Positions 16,865 through 28,419 of a stretch of DNA of 64,000 nt are shown one piece after another; position 1 is the stretch's first letter; every line of letters begins with the position of its first letter. Both the position numbers and the translations under genes were made by a program. Origin of the DNA: Acidobacteriota bacterium (lineage in GTDB: Bacteria; Acidobacteriota; Vicinamibacteria; Vicinamibacterales; UBA2999); contig JADZCN010000135.1 in assembly GCA_020851565.1 (NCBI GenBank), forward strand, positions 1 to 64,000. Direction: 5' to 3'. Below the pieces are notes generated by a model. It was not told the origin of the DNA. It was given only the letters and a program-made list of their open reading frames with translations, and ran no database searches.

Positions 16865-17338
16865 ATGCCGATCATCAGTGACAAGAAGAAGCGCGAGAAG
16901 ATCCTGGCGCTCCTCGAAACCGCCTACTGGATGGAGATCGAGACGGTGATGAACTACATCAGCGCCTCGGTGAACCTCGACGGCGTCCTGGCCGAGGAGA
17001 TCAAGAAGAGCCTCGCCGCCGACATCCCCGCGGAGATCGCGCACGCGCAGCAGTTCGCGCGCCGCATCAAGACGCTTTCGGGCATCGTCCCGGGGAGCCT
17101 GGGGTTCAAGGCCACCCAGCGCTTCCTGCAGCCGCCGAAGAAGACGACCGACGTGGTGAGCATCATCAAGGGCGTCATCGCGGCCGAGCTCGGCGCGATC
17201 GAGCACTACAACCGGATCATCAAGGAATGCGACGGCGTGGACTACGTCACCCAGGACATCGCCATCACCATCCTGACCGACGAGCAGGAGCACCTGCGCG
17301 AGTTCGAGGGGTTCCTGAAGGAATACGAGGAGCGGTAG
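16865..17338 (+). CDS. Ferritin-like diiron-bundle protein
   Basis: 157 residues, a four-helix ferritin-like domain. Helix 1 has AYWMEIETVMNYISASVNL (metal Glu), helix 2 IPAEIAHAQQFARRI (E-x-x-H), helix 3 VIAAELGAIEHYNRIIKEC (Glu plus E-x-x-Y), and helix 4 ILTDEQEHLREFEGFLKEYE (E-x-x-H). This double ExxH pattern is that of bacterioferritin/rubrerythrin-like proteins, which bind two irons and handle iron or peroxide. No signal peptide, so cytoplasmic. It runs alone between the BON gene (divergent, 75 bases) and a convergent propeller gene, with a strong hairpin right after its stop. Confidence 0.85.
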   Translation: MPIISDKKKREKILALLETAYWMEIETVMNYISASVNLDGVLAEEIKKSLAADIPAEIAHAQQFARRIKTLSGIVPGSLGFKATQRFLQPPKKTTDVVSIIKGVIAAELGAIEHYNRIIKECDGVDYVTQDIAITILTDEQEHLREFEGFLKEYEER

Positions 17339-17359
17339 GCCCGGGCTGACGCCCGGGCC
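17338..17359. terminator. Bidirectional terminator hairpin
   Basis: Perfect 9-bp stem GGCCCGGGC / GCCCGGGCC with loop TGAC, starting on the last base of the ferritin-like stop codon and lying 12 bases before the stop of the convergent propeller gene. No U-tract on either strand, which is common in high-GC genomes; it could terminate both convergent transcripts. Confidence 0.7.
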
Positions 17360-17370
17360 CTCCGTACCGG

Positions 17371-18525
17371 CTAGCGCTTCAGCCGCGGGACGAACTTGGT
17401 CACCCCCTGGACCGGGCCCACCTCCCCGGCGTAGACGTTGCCCTGCGCGTCGACGGTGACGCCCTCGCCCATCGAGCCGTATCCGCCCATCCCCGAAGCC
17501 TGCTTCGACACGTGCTCGGGCACGAAGTACCACACCTCGCCCGTGCGCGCGCTGCCCACGCGCAGGCCCTTTCGCCAGCCCGGGTTGTAGTTGTCGTCCG
17601 ACTCGGAGTCGATGGCGTAGATCGTGTCGTCCGCCGTGATGGCCAGGCCACTGATGCGGCTGAACTGATACCAGGTGTCGAGGTGCTTCCCCTCCTGGTC
17701 GAAGATCTGGATGCGGCGGTTGCCGCGGTCCGCGACGAAGAGGCGGCCCTTCGAGTCGAACGCCAGCGAGTGCGGCCCGCGGAACTGGCCGGGCCCGTAG
17801 CCGTACGAGCCGAAGCTCTTGATGAACTTGCCGTCGGGCGAGTACTTCGAGATGCGGCCGACGCCGTTCGGCGGGTTCTGGTCCAGGAACTGCGCGTTGT
17901 GCGCCTCGGCGACGTAGATGCTGCCGTCGGGCCCGATCACGACGTCGTTGGGCTCGGTGAACGCCTCGGGCGGGTTGCCGGCCTTGCCGGGCGTCCCCAG
18001 CACCATCAGCACCTTGCCGTCCGGGCTGAACTTCGTGACCGTGTGCCCCTTGCCGGCGGCGTCGGGGAACTGCTTCAGCTCGGCGTCGGTGGCCGAGCGC
18101 GCGTCCACCACCCAGACGTTCCCCTGCTTGTCCACGTCCATGCCGTGGGGCCAGAGGATCTGCCCGGCGCCGAAGCTCTTCACCACCTTGCCGCCCGGGT
18201 CCAGCTTGACGATGGGATCCACCTTCGAGCCGGCGCACGAGTTGGCGCCGCAGCGATCGCCCGCCCAGATGTGCTTGCCGTCGATGTCCACGTTGATGGC
18301 GCTCACCGAGCCCCACTTCCGGCCATCGGGCAGCGTGCCCCAGTTGCGCACGGTCTCGTAGGGGTTCGGCAGGTTGTTGATGGGCGTGACCTTCGCGTGC
18401 TCCGGCGGGCCGGAGGATCCGCGGGGCGGTCCCTGCGGCGCCTGTTGGGCGAACGGCGTGGCGGCGGCCACCGCGAGAGCGGCGGCACAGGCAAGTGCGG
18501 CGGATCGGCTGCTGCTGATGGTCAT
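17371..18525 (-). CDS. Secreted NHL-repeat beta-propeller protein
   Basis: 384 residues with signal peptide (core AALACAAALAVAAATPFA). At least five NHL-type blades are visible: GMDVDKQGNVWVVDA, PNDVVIGPDGSIYVAEA, PHSLAFDSKGRLFVADRGN, GLAITADDTIYAID and GVTVDAQGNVYAGEV. The fold is that of a six-bladed propeller, as in the lyase half of peptidylglycine-amidating enzymes and many streptogramin-lyase-like proteins. Two Cys lie in DRCGANSCAG. Enzymatic activity cannot be assigned. It is divergent from a PQQ dehydrogenase gene, and a second propeller gene follows that dehydrogenase. Confidence 0.85.
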   Translation of the reverse strand: MTISSSRSAALACAAALAVAAATPFAQQAPQGPPRGSSGPPEHAKVTPINNLPNPYETVRNWGTLPDGRKWGSVSAINVDIDGKHIWAGDRCGANSCAGSKVDPIVKLDPGGKVVKSFGAGQILWPHGMDVDKQGNVWVVDARSATDAELKQFPDAAGKGHTVTKFSPDGKVLMVLGTPGKAGNPPEAFTEPNDVVIGPDGSIYVAEAHNAQFLDQNPPNGVGRISKYSPDGKFIKSFGSYGYGPGQFRGPHSLAFDSKGRLFVADRGNRRIQIFDQEGKHLDTWYQFSRISGLAITADDTIYAIDSESDDNYNPGWRKGLRVGSARTGEVWYFVPEHVSKQASGMGGYGSMGEGVTVDAQGNVYAGEVGPVQGVTKFVPRLKR

Positions 18526-18695
18526 CGGTTACCTCGGGTGTCGCCGGGATTGTCGTGGGTTTCGCGGTGCGGACGCAAGAGGGACACGCGCGCCGGGCAG
18601 GAGCCACCTGGACGGCCCACGCTTGACCGCACGGGACCGAGGCACTATCGTCCGCCCAGCGTGGCCGCGCTCGCCGCGCCACCCCGGGAGAGCAC

Positions 18696-20729
18696 ATGAA
18701 GCAGACCGGCGCGGTCCTGACGTTGCTCGCGGCGCTCTCGCTGGGCCTGGCGGGCCAGCCACAAGTGGAGCGCCGGGACTCCAGTCCCGGCGAGTGGCAC
18801 TACATCGGCGGCGACGTCGCCCACACGCGCTACTCACCTCTCGATCAGATCGACGCCACCAACTTCGAGCGCCTCGAGGTGGCCTGGACCTGGCGTGGCG
18901 ACAACTTCGGCCCCGCGGTGGACGTCCTGTTCCGCTCCACCCCCCTCTACGTGGACGGCGTGCTCTACACGGTGGCCGGCCAGCGCCGCACGGTGGCGGC
19001 CATCGATCCCGCGACGGGCGAGACCCTCTGGACCTACCGCGAGCCCCACACCACGCGCTACGACCGCGGCATGCGCAACAACTATGGCAAGGGCGTCGCC
19101 TATGCCGAGGTCGGCGGGCGCAAGGTCATCTTCTACACGTCGCCGGCGTTCTTCCTGCACGCGCTGGACGCGACGTCCGGTGAGCACCTCGAGGGCTGGG
19201 GTACGCCGGTGCCGCTCCCCGGCTTCCCGCGCTCGGGCGTGGTGGACATGCTGCCCGACCTGGTGAAGGACTGGGAGCCCTGGCTCACGTCCGGCTACAA
19301 GTACGATCCGGACCACGGCGTTCCCCGCGACCTCGGCAACCTCTCGACCTCTTCCCCGCCCATCGTCGTCAACGGCGCGATCGTGGTGGGCAACGTGCAC
19401 GAGCAGGGCTACTACCAGACACGGCAGGAGAACATCCCGGGCGACATCCTGGCCTACGACGCCCGCACCGGGAAGCCGCTGTGGAAGTTCCACGTCATCC
19501 CACGGCCCGGCGAGTTCGGACACGACACCTGGAAGAACGACGCGTGGAAGCGCACTGGCGACGTGTCGTCGTGGGCGCCCATGTCGGCGGACCCCGAGCG
19601 CGGGCTCGTCTACATCCCGACCAACCCGCCCACCATCGACTTCTTCGGCGGTTTCCGCCCGGGCGACAACCTGTTCGGCACGAGCCTGCTCGCCCTCGAC
19701 GTCAAGACGGGGAAACGAGTGTGGCACTTCCAGATGGTCCACCACGACATCTGGAACTTCGACAATCCCCAAGCGCCGGTATTGATGGATGTCACCCTCG
19801 ACGGACGCCGGACGCCCATCGTGGTCGAGACGACGAAACAGGGCTTCGCGTACGTGTTCAACCGCGAGACGGGGAAGCCCATCTGGCCCATCGAAGAGCG
19901 GGCAGTCGCCGCGTCCGATCTGCCCGGCGAAATCCTCTCCCCGACGCAGCCCTTTCCCACGAAGCCGAAGCCGCTCGAGATCCAGGAGCTGACCGAGGAC
20001 ACCCTGATCGACTTCACGCCGGAACTGCGCAAGCAGGCGCTGGAGATCGTCAAGAACTACAAGATTGGCCCACTCTTCAACCCGCCCATCCAGGTCGGGC
20101 ACCCGTCGGGGAAGCGGTCGTTCGTCAGCTGCCCCGCCGGTGCCAGCAACATCAACGGTCCGACGGCCGCCGACCCCGAGAACGGCGTGCTCTTCGTGGC
20201 GACACAGCGGCTGTGCCGCTCCGAGAACATGGTGCCTGGCGAGCAGATGGACGAGCCCGACGATCCGAAGACCACGGGCCGCACGGTCGCGAGCTGGGTC
20301 GTGGCCAATCGCGGGGACCTGCACGGGCCCGAGGGCCTGCCCATCTGGAAGCCGCCCTACAGCCGGATCATCGCCATCGACATGTCCACGGGCGAGTTCC
20401 TCTGGGAGACCCCGAACGGCGATACGCCTGAACACATCCGGAACCATCCGGCGCTGCGCGGGCTGAACCTGCCGCCCACGGGACAGATGGGCCACGCGGT
20501 GATGCTGCCGACGAAGTCGCTGCTCGTCACGGCCCCGGGCGGCGACCCCGTCCTGTATGCGTTGGACAAGAAGACCGGGCGGCGCGTGGGCACGGTGAAG
20601 CTGCCGGCGCCTGGCCAGTACGGAATGATGGGCTACCTCCATCGCGGCACGCAGTACATCGTCGTGCAGGTGGGCAGCCCCACGCATCCGGGATCGTTGG
20701 TGGCGTTGCGACTGAAGGGACGGTCGTAA
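18696..20729 (+). CDS. PQQ-dependent dehydrogenase (quinoprotein)
   Basis: 677 residues with a short signal peptide (MKQTGAVLTLLAALSLGLAG). The mature start WHYIGGDVAHTRYSPLDQI is the conserved entry of the eight-bladed quinoprotein alcohol/glucose dehydrogenases. PQQ-type blade motifs recur (AIDPATGETLWTYREP, YDARTGKPLWKFHVIPRPGE, ALDVKTGKRVWHFQMVHHD, AIDMSTGEFLWETPNGD). WNFDNPQAPVL and the block LPTKSLLVTAPGGDPVLYAL are typical. Unlike quinohaemoprotein dehydrogenases it has no C-terminal haem c domain, so electrons must leave via a separate carrier. Predicted periplasmic oxidation of an alcohol or sugar; the substrate is unknown. Codons for residues 26-33 lie on a perfect 22-base palindrome also found in the hybrid kinase gene. 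Confidence 0.9.
   Translation: MKQTGAVLTLLAALSLGLAGQPQVERRDSSPGEWHYIGGDVAHTRYSPLDQIDATNFERLEVAWTWRGDNFGPAVDVLFRSTPLYVDGVLYTVAGQRRTVAAIDPATGETLWTYREPHTTRYDRGMRNNYGKGVAYAEVGGRKVIFYTSPAFFLHALDATSGEHLEGWGTPVPLPGFPRSGVVDMLPDLVKDWEPWLTSGYKYDPDHGVPRDLGNLSTSSPPIVVNGAIVVGNVHEQGYYQTRQENIPGDILAYDARTGKPLWKFHVIPRPGEFGHDTWKNDAWKRTGDVSSWAPMSADPERGLVYIPTNPPTIDFFGGFRPGDNLFGTSLLALDVKTGKRVWHFQMVHHDIWNFDNPQAPVLMDVTLDGRRTPIVVETTKQGFAYVFNRETGKPIWPIEERAVAASDLPGEILSPTQPFPTKPKPLEIQELTEDTLIDFTPELRKQALEIVKNYKIGPLFNPPIQVGHPSGKRSFVSCPAGASNINGPTAADPENGVLFVATQRLCRSENMVPGEQMDEPDDPKTTGRTVASWVVANRGDLHGPEGLPIWKPPYSRIIAIDMSTGEFLWETPNGDTPEHIRNHPALRGLNLPPTGQMGHAVMLPTKSLLVTAPGGDPVLYALDKKTGRRVGTVKLPAPGQYGMMGYLHRGTQYIVVQVGSPTHPGSLVALRLKGRS
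18771..18792. repeat. Palindromic repeat inside coding sequence (copy A)
   Basis: Perfect inverted repeat CGCCGGGACT-CC-AGTCCCGGCG in the codons joining the signal peptide to the mature quinoprotein. A one-mismatch copy of the same palindrome lies at 26927-26948 inside the hybrid kinase gene, so it is probably a dispersed element that landed in frame rather than a local fold. Confidence 0.8.
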
Positions 20730-20798
20730 CGGCTCCGCGCGTGCCGCGAGACGGGAGTCGGGAGTCGGAGTCGGTCGGTGACATCGAAGGGAGCTGTC

Positions 20799-22028
20799 AT
20801 GAGTCCACGCCGGAAGCTCACTGCCATCGCCTGCACAGTCGTCGCCGGATTGGGTCTTGCCCAGTTGTGGATCGAACGCTCCGTGGCTGCCCCGGTCCAG
20901 TCGGGCGTCCAGGCACCGCGCTTCGAGGTGGACCCGCTCTGGCCGAAGCCGCTCCCGAACCACTGGGTGCTCGGCAACGCCATCGGGGTGTGGGTGGACG
21001 AGCGCGACCACATCTGGATCGTCCATCGCGGCTCGGACACGCTGAACAACAACGAGAAAGGGCTGGAGCTGAAGTCCGCGGATTGCTGCGCGGGCGCACC
21101 GCCGGTGCTGGAGTTCGACGCCGCGGGCAACCTGCTCCGTCACTGGGGTGGCCCGGGCCCCGGCTACGACTGGCCGGCCTCGAACCACGGCATCTTCGTG
21201 GACCACGCGGGGAACGTGTGGATTGGCGGCAATGGCCCCGGCGACTCGCACATCGTCAAGTTCACGCGCGACGGCAAGTTCGTGGCGCAGTACGGGAAGC
21301 CCAACGCGCGGGTCAGCGGCAAGACATCCTCCGGTCAGCCGACGTTCGCCCGCGGCAGCTCCGACCCCGAGAACTTCGGACGGGTGGCGAAGATCTTCGT
21401 GGAACCCAAAGCGAACGAGGCGTTCGTCGCGGACGGCTACTTCAACCGGCGCGTGGCCGTACTGGACGCGGCCACGGGAAAGATGAAGCGCTTCTGGGGC
21501 GCCTACGGCAAGCCGCCGGACGACTCCGTCGAGCTGGGCCCTTACGACCCGGCCGCGCCCCCGGCCACGCAGTTCCGCTCGCCCGTGCACTGTGCCGACG
21601 TGTCGAACGACGGTCTGGTCTACGTCTGCGACCGCGTGAACGACCGGCTGCAGGTCTTCAAACAGGACGGCACCTTCGTGAAGGAGGTGTTCCTGGCGAA
21701 GAACACGAAGCTCTCCGGCTCGGTGTGGGACGTGGCGTTCTCGCGCGATCTGCAGCAGCGCTACCTGTTCGTGGCCGACGGCATCAACGACCGCATCTCC
21801 ATCCTGCAGCGCGACACGCTGGACCTGCTCACCAGCTTCGGCGACGGCGGACGCCAGCCGGGCCAGTTCTACGGGGTGCACAGCATCGCCACCGACTCGC
21901 AGGGGAACATCTACACGACCGAGACATGGGAGGGGAAGCGCCTGCAGAAATTCGTCAACCGCGGGCTGGCGCCGGTGACGACGATGCACCAGGGGACGGT
22001 GTGGCCGAGGGCGACGGCTGGACGCTGA
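20799..22028 (+). CDS. Secreted NHL-like beta-propeller protein
   Basis: 409 residues from the ATG at 20799, supported by AAGGGAG seven bases upstream; a GTG at 20778 is possible but would precede that site. The N-terminus is a signal or anchor segment (LTAIACTVVAGLGLAQLW). The body reads as a six-bladed propeller: AIGVWVDERDHIWIVHRG, NHGIFVDHAGNVWIGGNGP, CADVSNDGLVYVCDRVNDR, DRISILQRDTLDLL and SIATDSQGNIYTTETWEG. A pair of cysteines sits in KSADCCAGAPP. It shares family character with the protein at 17371 but not close identity. It lies 69 bases after the PQQ dehydrogenase gene and could be co-transcribed with it; a role in the same periplasmic oxidation is inference. Confidence 0.83.
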   Translation: MSPRRKLTAIACTVVAGLGLAQLWIERSVAAPVQSGVQAPRFEVDPLWPKPLPNHWVLGNAIGVWVDERDHIWIVHRGSDTLNNNEKGLELKSADCCAGAPPVLEFDAAGNLLRHWGGPGPGYDWPASNHGIFVDHAGNVWIGGNGPGDSHIVKFTRDGKFVAQYGKPNARVSGKTSSGQPTFARGSSDPENFGRVAKIFVEPKANEAFVADGYFNRRVAVLDAATGKMKRFWGAYGKPPDDSVELGPYDPAAPPATQFRSPVHCADVSNDGLVYVCDRVNDRLQVFKQDGTFVKEVFLAKNTKLSGSVWDVAFSRDLQQRYLFVADGINDRISILQRDTLDLLTSFGDGGRQPGQFYGVHSIATDSQGNIYTTETWEGKRLQKFVNRGLAPVTTMHQGTVWPRATAGR

Positions 22029-22170
22029 ACGACATCACTTTGTCGAGGAAGACATAGGCGAGGGGCCATGCTAGCCCCGTGAACTCAGTGGCAGAGCTGG
22101 CGGATCCCTGCAATACTTGCCCCCACGCGGGTGGCGGTCGTCGTCCCCGTCACCTGAGGGGGTCTCGAGT

Positions 22171-23292
22171 ATGAAGCGACAGATCGCAATCGGCCTGGCA
22201 CTGGCCATGATGGTGGCCACGACAGGGGTCGAGGCACAACTGGGGGGCCTCCTGCGCAAGAAAGCGGGCGAGGTCCTCGGCGGGAAGAAGCCCGCGACGC
22301 CTCCGCCTGCCGCTCCGGCGGAGACGCCAGCACCCGAGTCGCCAGACACGCCTCCGCCCGCCTCCCCCGGAAGCGGTGATCGGGTGGCGGCCCCGGCCGC
22401 GTCGAAGGACCCCGTGTCGCCGCTCGAGGTGTCCGCGCTGCCGGTCCGCCAGTCGGCTGTCCAGGTGCTCCGCGATCGCGTCCGCGCGCGTCCCGATGGC
22501 GATTGGGACCAGTTGCCCTACATCCCTCCCGCGGCCGTCGCTGCCGCCTACGCACTCGACGAGTCGGCCCAGGTGGCCCTGGTCGAGACGGTCGGCGCGG
22601 CACTGAAGGCGATGGTGACGTCGGCAACGTTCATGGCCGAACACGACACCTTCGTCAAGGGCGAGCACCACGGCGTCGATCATGGGCTCAAGGGCGTGGT
22701 CAGTATCGAAGAGGCCGTGAAGAAGAACGATCTGAAGGCGATGGAGGCCATCCAGTCCCGGATGATGGTGACGATGGCCGTCGACCAGGTCCAGTCTCTG
22801 CCCGCGGCGTTCCTGAAGGAGCAGTTCACCCAGGAGCTGGCGGATTGGACGAAGCGCGCCGCGGACCCGAAGCAGGGGTCCCGCGCCAAGTACCAGAAGC
22901 TGGTGGCGAAGGCGCAGCCGCTGCAGGCGCTGGCGCCCGAAGATGAGGCGTTCCGGCGCGGCTACGCCGTACTCAAGTCCATCGACAACGACGGACCGGA
23001 CACCGAAGAGGCCGTCTTTGCGATCCACGCGCGCCAGAAGCAGGAGGAAGAGCAGCTGGCGTACGACCAGCACAACCTCAAGGGCCGGTTGAAGCGCCAG
23101 CTGTCTGCCTTCGTGGCCATTGCCTCGAAGGTGGACTTCGCCGCGCAGACGGTCGAGAAGAACAAGCAGACGCTCTTCGTGAACCCCGCGTACGAGCGAC
23201 AGGGTGCGCTCTGGAAGGCGTGCTTCCGTGCCGGGCAGGCCCCCACCACGGCCGCGGTGAAGCTGGCGCAAGCGTGGCTGGCTGAGCTCTAA
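22171..23292 (+). CDS. Exported helical protein of unknown function
   Basis: 373 residues from the ATG at 22171, preceded by GAGGGGG; upstream in-frame codons would lack a signal peptide. Signal peptide MKRQIAIGLALAMMVATTGV, then a Pro/Ala-rich linker (residues ~36-75; TPPPAAPAETPAPESP) and a ~290-residue helical domain rich in Ala, Glu, Lys and Gln (VALVETVGAALKAMVT, EEAVKKNDLKAMEAIQSRM, RQKQEEEQLAYDQHNLKG). I do not recognise the domain and see no catalytic motif. The frame has strong third-position GC bias, so it is a real gene. The 142-base gap before it contains a weak hairpin at 22062-22078 that may end the propeller transcript. Confidence 0.7.
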   Translation: MKRQIAIGLALAMMVATTGVEAQLGGLLRKKAGEVLGGKKPATPPPAAPAETPAPESPDTPPPASPGSGDRVAAPAASKDPVSPLEVSALPVRQSAVQVLRDRVRARPDGDWDQLPYIPPAAVAAAYALDESAQVALVETVGAALKAMVTSATFMAEHDTFVKGEHHGVDHGLKGVVSIEEAVKKNDLKAMEAIQSRMMVTMAVDQVQSLPAAFLKEQFTQELADWTKRAADPKQGSRAKYQKLVAKAQPLQALAPEDEAFRRGYAVLKSIDNDGPDTEEAVFAIHARQKQEEEQLAYDQHNLKGRLKRQLSAFVAIASKVDFAAQTVEKNKQTLFVNPAYERQGALWKACFRAGQAPTTAAVKLAQAWLAEL

Positions 23293-23378
23293 GCCCAGCG
23301 TGGAGCTGCGGCGCGAAGTCCAGCGCGCGGACCCGGTCCGATGCTCGCCCCGGGACGCAACGCCGTGCTCGAGGGGTG

Positions 23379-23744
23379 TTACGCCTGGGCCGCGCCCGGG
23401 GTGAAGCTCCGCAGCGCCTCCTCCTCCGAATCGAAGATCTCGAACACGCCGGCGAGCTTCGTCACGTGCATCAGCTCGTCGGCCCGCGCGGTCAGGTGCA
23501 GGAATTTCACGGTGCCGCCCTTGCGCCGGGCCGTCAGGTACTTGCTGACGAGCATTCCGACGCCGGCGCTGTCGAGGCGCGTGACCTTGCGAAGATCGAC
23601 CACGATCTTCACGCGCCCCTCCCCGACGAGCCGATCGACGCAGTCCCGCAGGGGGAACTCGCCTTCCTCGAGAATCAGACGCCCCTCGAGTTCGAGGACG
23701 GTGACGTCGCCCACCTGCCGTTCGGCGATGCGCATCGCGCTCAC
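23379..23744 (-). CDS. STAS-domain anti-sigma-factor antagonist (RsbV/SpoIIAA-like)
   Basis: 121 residues from a GTG at 23744, chosen because AAAGGTG lies about five bases upstream; an ATG three codons later is also possible. It is a single STAS domain: GDVTVLELEGRLILEEGE, then VKIVVDLRKVTRLDSAGVG with the phosphorylatable Ser in the DSAG motif, and VKFLHLTARADELMHVTKL before the last helix. Such proteins bind an RsbW-like kinase unless phosphorylated. The gene directly upstream, 14 bases away, encodes an RsbW-like ATPase fused to a receiver domain, a natural partner. Confidence 0.9.
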   Translation of the reverse strand: MSAMRIAERQVGDVTVLELEGRLILEEGEFPLRDCVDRLVGEGRVKIVVDLRKVTRLDSAGVGMLVSKYLTARRKGGTVKFLHLTARADELMHVTKLAGVFEIFDSEEEALRSFTPGAAQA

Positions 23745-23758
23745 GGGAACACCTTTCG

Positions 23759-24610
23759 TCAGTCGAGGTACTTGATGAAGACGACCTCGTTCCGCGCCTC
23801 GTTGTAGATGAGCTCGTCCACCAGCGACTGGGTCATCATCAGCCCGAGGCCTCCGGGCCTCAGGCCCTGCTCCTCGCGCACGATCGCGTGCTGCAACGGG
23901 GCATCCACGGGATTGGCGATCGCGCAGTGCCGCAGCTTGTCGATGTCGAACCCGTCCCCGGGATCGGCGATGCGGTAGAGCAGCAGGCGCTTCGCGCGGA
24001 GACACGAAATCCGCACCTTCCGCGCGGGATCGAGCCGGCCGCCCCACTCGATGGCGTTGTTGAGCAGCTCGCGAAACGCCTGGGCCACCGCCTCGCGCAC
24101 CTGGACCGGGAGGTCTGCGTCGAGCTGCATCACGAAGGACTGGATTCGGTCGGAGATCTCCAGCGTGCACGGGGCCACGATCTCCACCCATTCCGGCCGG
24201 GCCGACACCACCTCGATCGACATCGCCGCCGAGGCCGCCACCGCATCGTCGATGACCTCGACGATGGCGCTGGGCGCGAAGGGCTTGCGGAGGAACCGCC
24301 ACGCCTGCCGCCGCACCGCCGACAGCAGCGTCTCCGGCGTGTCGTCCGACGTCATCATGATCACGATCGGCGGCGACGCCGAGGCGCGCGCGCGCGTCAG
24401 CACATCGAGCCCGCTCACGCCCGGCAGCCCGATGTCCAGCAGCACGACGTCCAGGCCGCCGGTTTCGAGGCGGCGCAGCGCCTCGTGGCCGTCACCTGCC
24501 TGTTCGACGACGTGGCCGGCGTCGGCCAGCAGAGAGGCGAGCACGTGACGAAGCGCGCGATCGTCGTCGACGATCAGCACATGGCGCCGGGGACGGGTCG
24601 TCGCGGCCAT
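23759..24610 (-). CDS. Response regulator with C-terminal RsbW-like ATPase domain
   Basis: 283 residues; GGAGGTTGCG just before the ATG at 24610 fixes the start. The N-terminal receiver has the acidic pair in VLIVDDDRAL, phosphoacceptor D59 in VVLLDIGLPGVSG and the conserved Lys in FLRKPFAP. Residues ~140-283 form a HATPase_c_2 domain of the anti-sigma-kinase type: N-box FRELLNNAIEWGG, G1 region IADPGDGFD and G2 region GGLGLMMTQSLVDEL. A receiver fused to an RsbW-like domain suggests that phosphorylation controls a serine kinase acting on the STAS protein encoded downstream. A large hybrid kinase starts 76 bases away on the other strand and is the obvious phosphodonor candidate. Confidence 0.9.
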   Translation of the reverse strand: MAATTRPRRHVLIVDDDRALRHVLASLLADAGHVVEQAGDGHEALRRLETGGLDVVLLDIGLPGVSGLDVLTRARASASPPIVIMMTSDDTPETLLSAVRRQAWRFLRKPFAPSAIVEVIDDAVAASAAMSIEVVSARPEWVEIVAPCTLEISDRIQSFVMQLDADLPVQVREAVAQAFRELLNNAIEWGGRLDPARKVRISCLRAKRLLLYRIADPGDGFDIDKLRHCAIANPVDAPLQHAIVREEQGLRPGGLGLMMTQSLVDELIYNEARNEVVFIKYLD

Positions 24611-24686
24611 CGCAACCTCCAGGGTGGAAGACCGACGCGGTAGTGTAATACTGGCGTCCGCCGAATGGTGAGGTGACCTGATCCCC

Positions 24687-27731
<3,045 letters not shown>

Positions 27732-27739
27732 TCGGCGTA

Positions 27740-27759
27740 CGGCACGCCAGCTCGTGCCG
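27740..27759. terminator. Terminator hairpin between convergent genes
   Basis: Stem CGGCACG / CGTGCCG with loop CCAGCT in the 30-base gap between the hybrid kinase stop (27731) and the cupin stop (27762). No U-tract; a bidirectional terminator is inferred from position and symmetry. Confidence 0.55.
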
Positions 27760-27761
27760 CG

Positions 27762-28382
27762 CTACCGGTCTCCCCTCGCCGGCTTGGCCAGGTACGCCTT
27801 CGACGCCGCCTCGTCCTTGAGCGGCGTCACCTTGTCGGGATCGATCCGCACCATCACGTAGTCGATGTGGTCGTCGATCTTCGTGAACCAGTGCCCCGTC
27901 CCCGCCGGGATGACGACCACGTCGCCCTTCTTGAGGTCGTGCGCCACCCCGTTCCGGATCTCCGAGCCGTTGTTGCCCGGCCCGTTGAACTCGCGCACGG
28001 TCTGGAGCGTCGCGGGCCGCCGCTGCCGGTTCGTGATGTCCGGCCCCAGGACGAGGGTCGCCGAACCGTCCAGGATGTAGTAGACCTCGCTGACCTGGTC
28101 GTGCTCCGCCACCGAGTTCGGCAGCGGCGCGTCCAGCTTGCTGCGATGCACCATACCGATGCCGACGTGCGCTCTGCCGATCTCGACGTCGCGCACCTGC
28201 TGGTCGGTGAGCTTCTCGGCGATGGCCTTCTGCCGGTACGCCTCGAGCTCGCTGGCCGGGATGTAGTAGCCCGGGCACATCGCGCAGGTGGGTTGCGGGT
28301 CGGTCGGGTTGATCTTCGCCTGCGCGAGCATCGCGGCAACGCCGCACAGCACGCCGACGAGCAGCGTCGCCATCGTCTTCAC
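27762..28382 (-). CDS. Exported cupin-domain protein
   Basis: 206 residues from a GTG at 28382, placed six bases after AGGGAGG; an ATG three codons on lacks that spacing. Signal peptide MKTMATLLVGVLCGVAAML. A CxxC (PTCAMCPGYYIP) lies near the mature N-terminus. The cupin barrel spans ~90-190: motif 1 around AEHDQVSEVYYILDGSATL (His plus Glu) and motif 2 in VVIPAGTGHWF (His). These would bind one metal. No reaction can be named; exported single-domain cupins of this sort are common in Acidobacteria. The gene follows the aquaporin gene by 37 bases on the same strand. Confidence 0.83.
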   Translation of the reverse strand: MKTMATLLVGVLCGVAAMLAQAKINPTDPQPTCAMCPGYYIPASELEAYRQKAIAEKLTDQQVRDVEIGRAHVGIGMVHRSKLDAPLPNSVAEHDQVSEVYYILDGSATLVLGPDITNRQRRPATLQTVREFNGPGNNGSEIRNGVAHDLKKGDVVVIPAGTGHWFTKIDDHIDYVMVRIDPDKVTPLKDEAASKAYLAKPARGDR

Positions 28383-28419
28383 GCTGAGCCTCCCTCTTCT
28401 GCCTCTTGCCTTTTGCCTT

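Noticed and set aside
22062-22078. Hairpin GGGGC/GCCCC after the propeller gene
   Set aside because: Only five pairs and 34 bases from the stop codon; not distinctive enough to list as a terminator.
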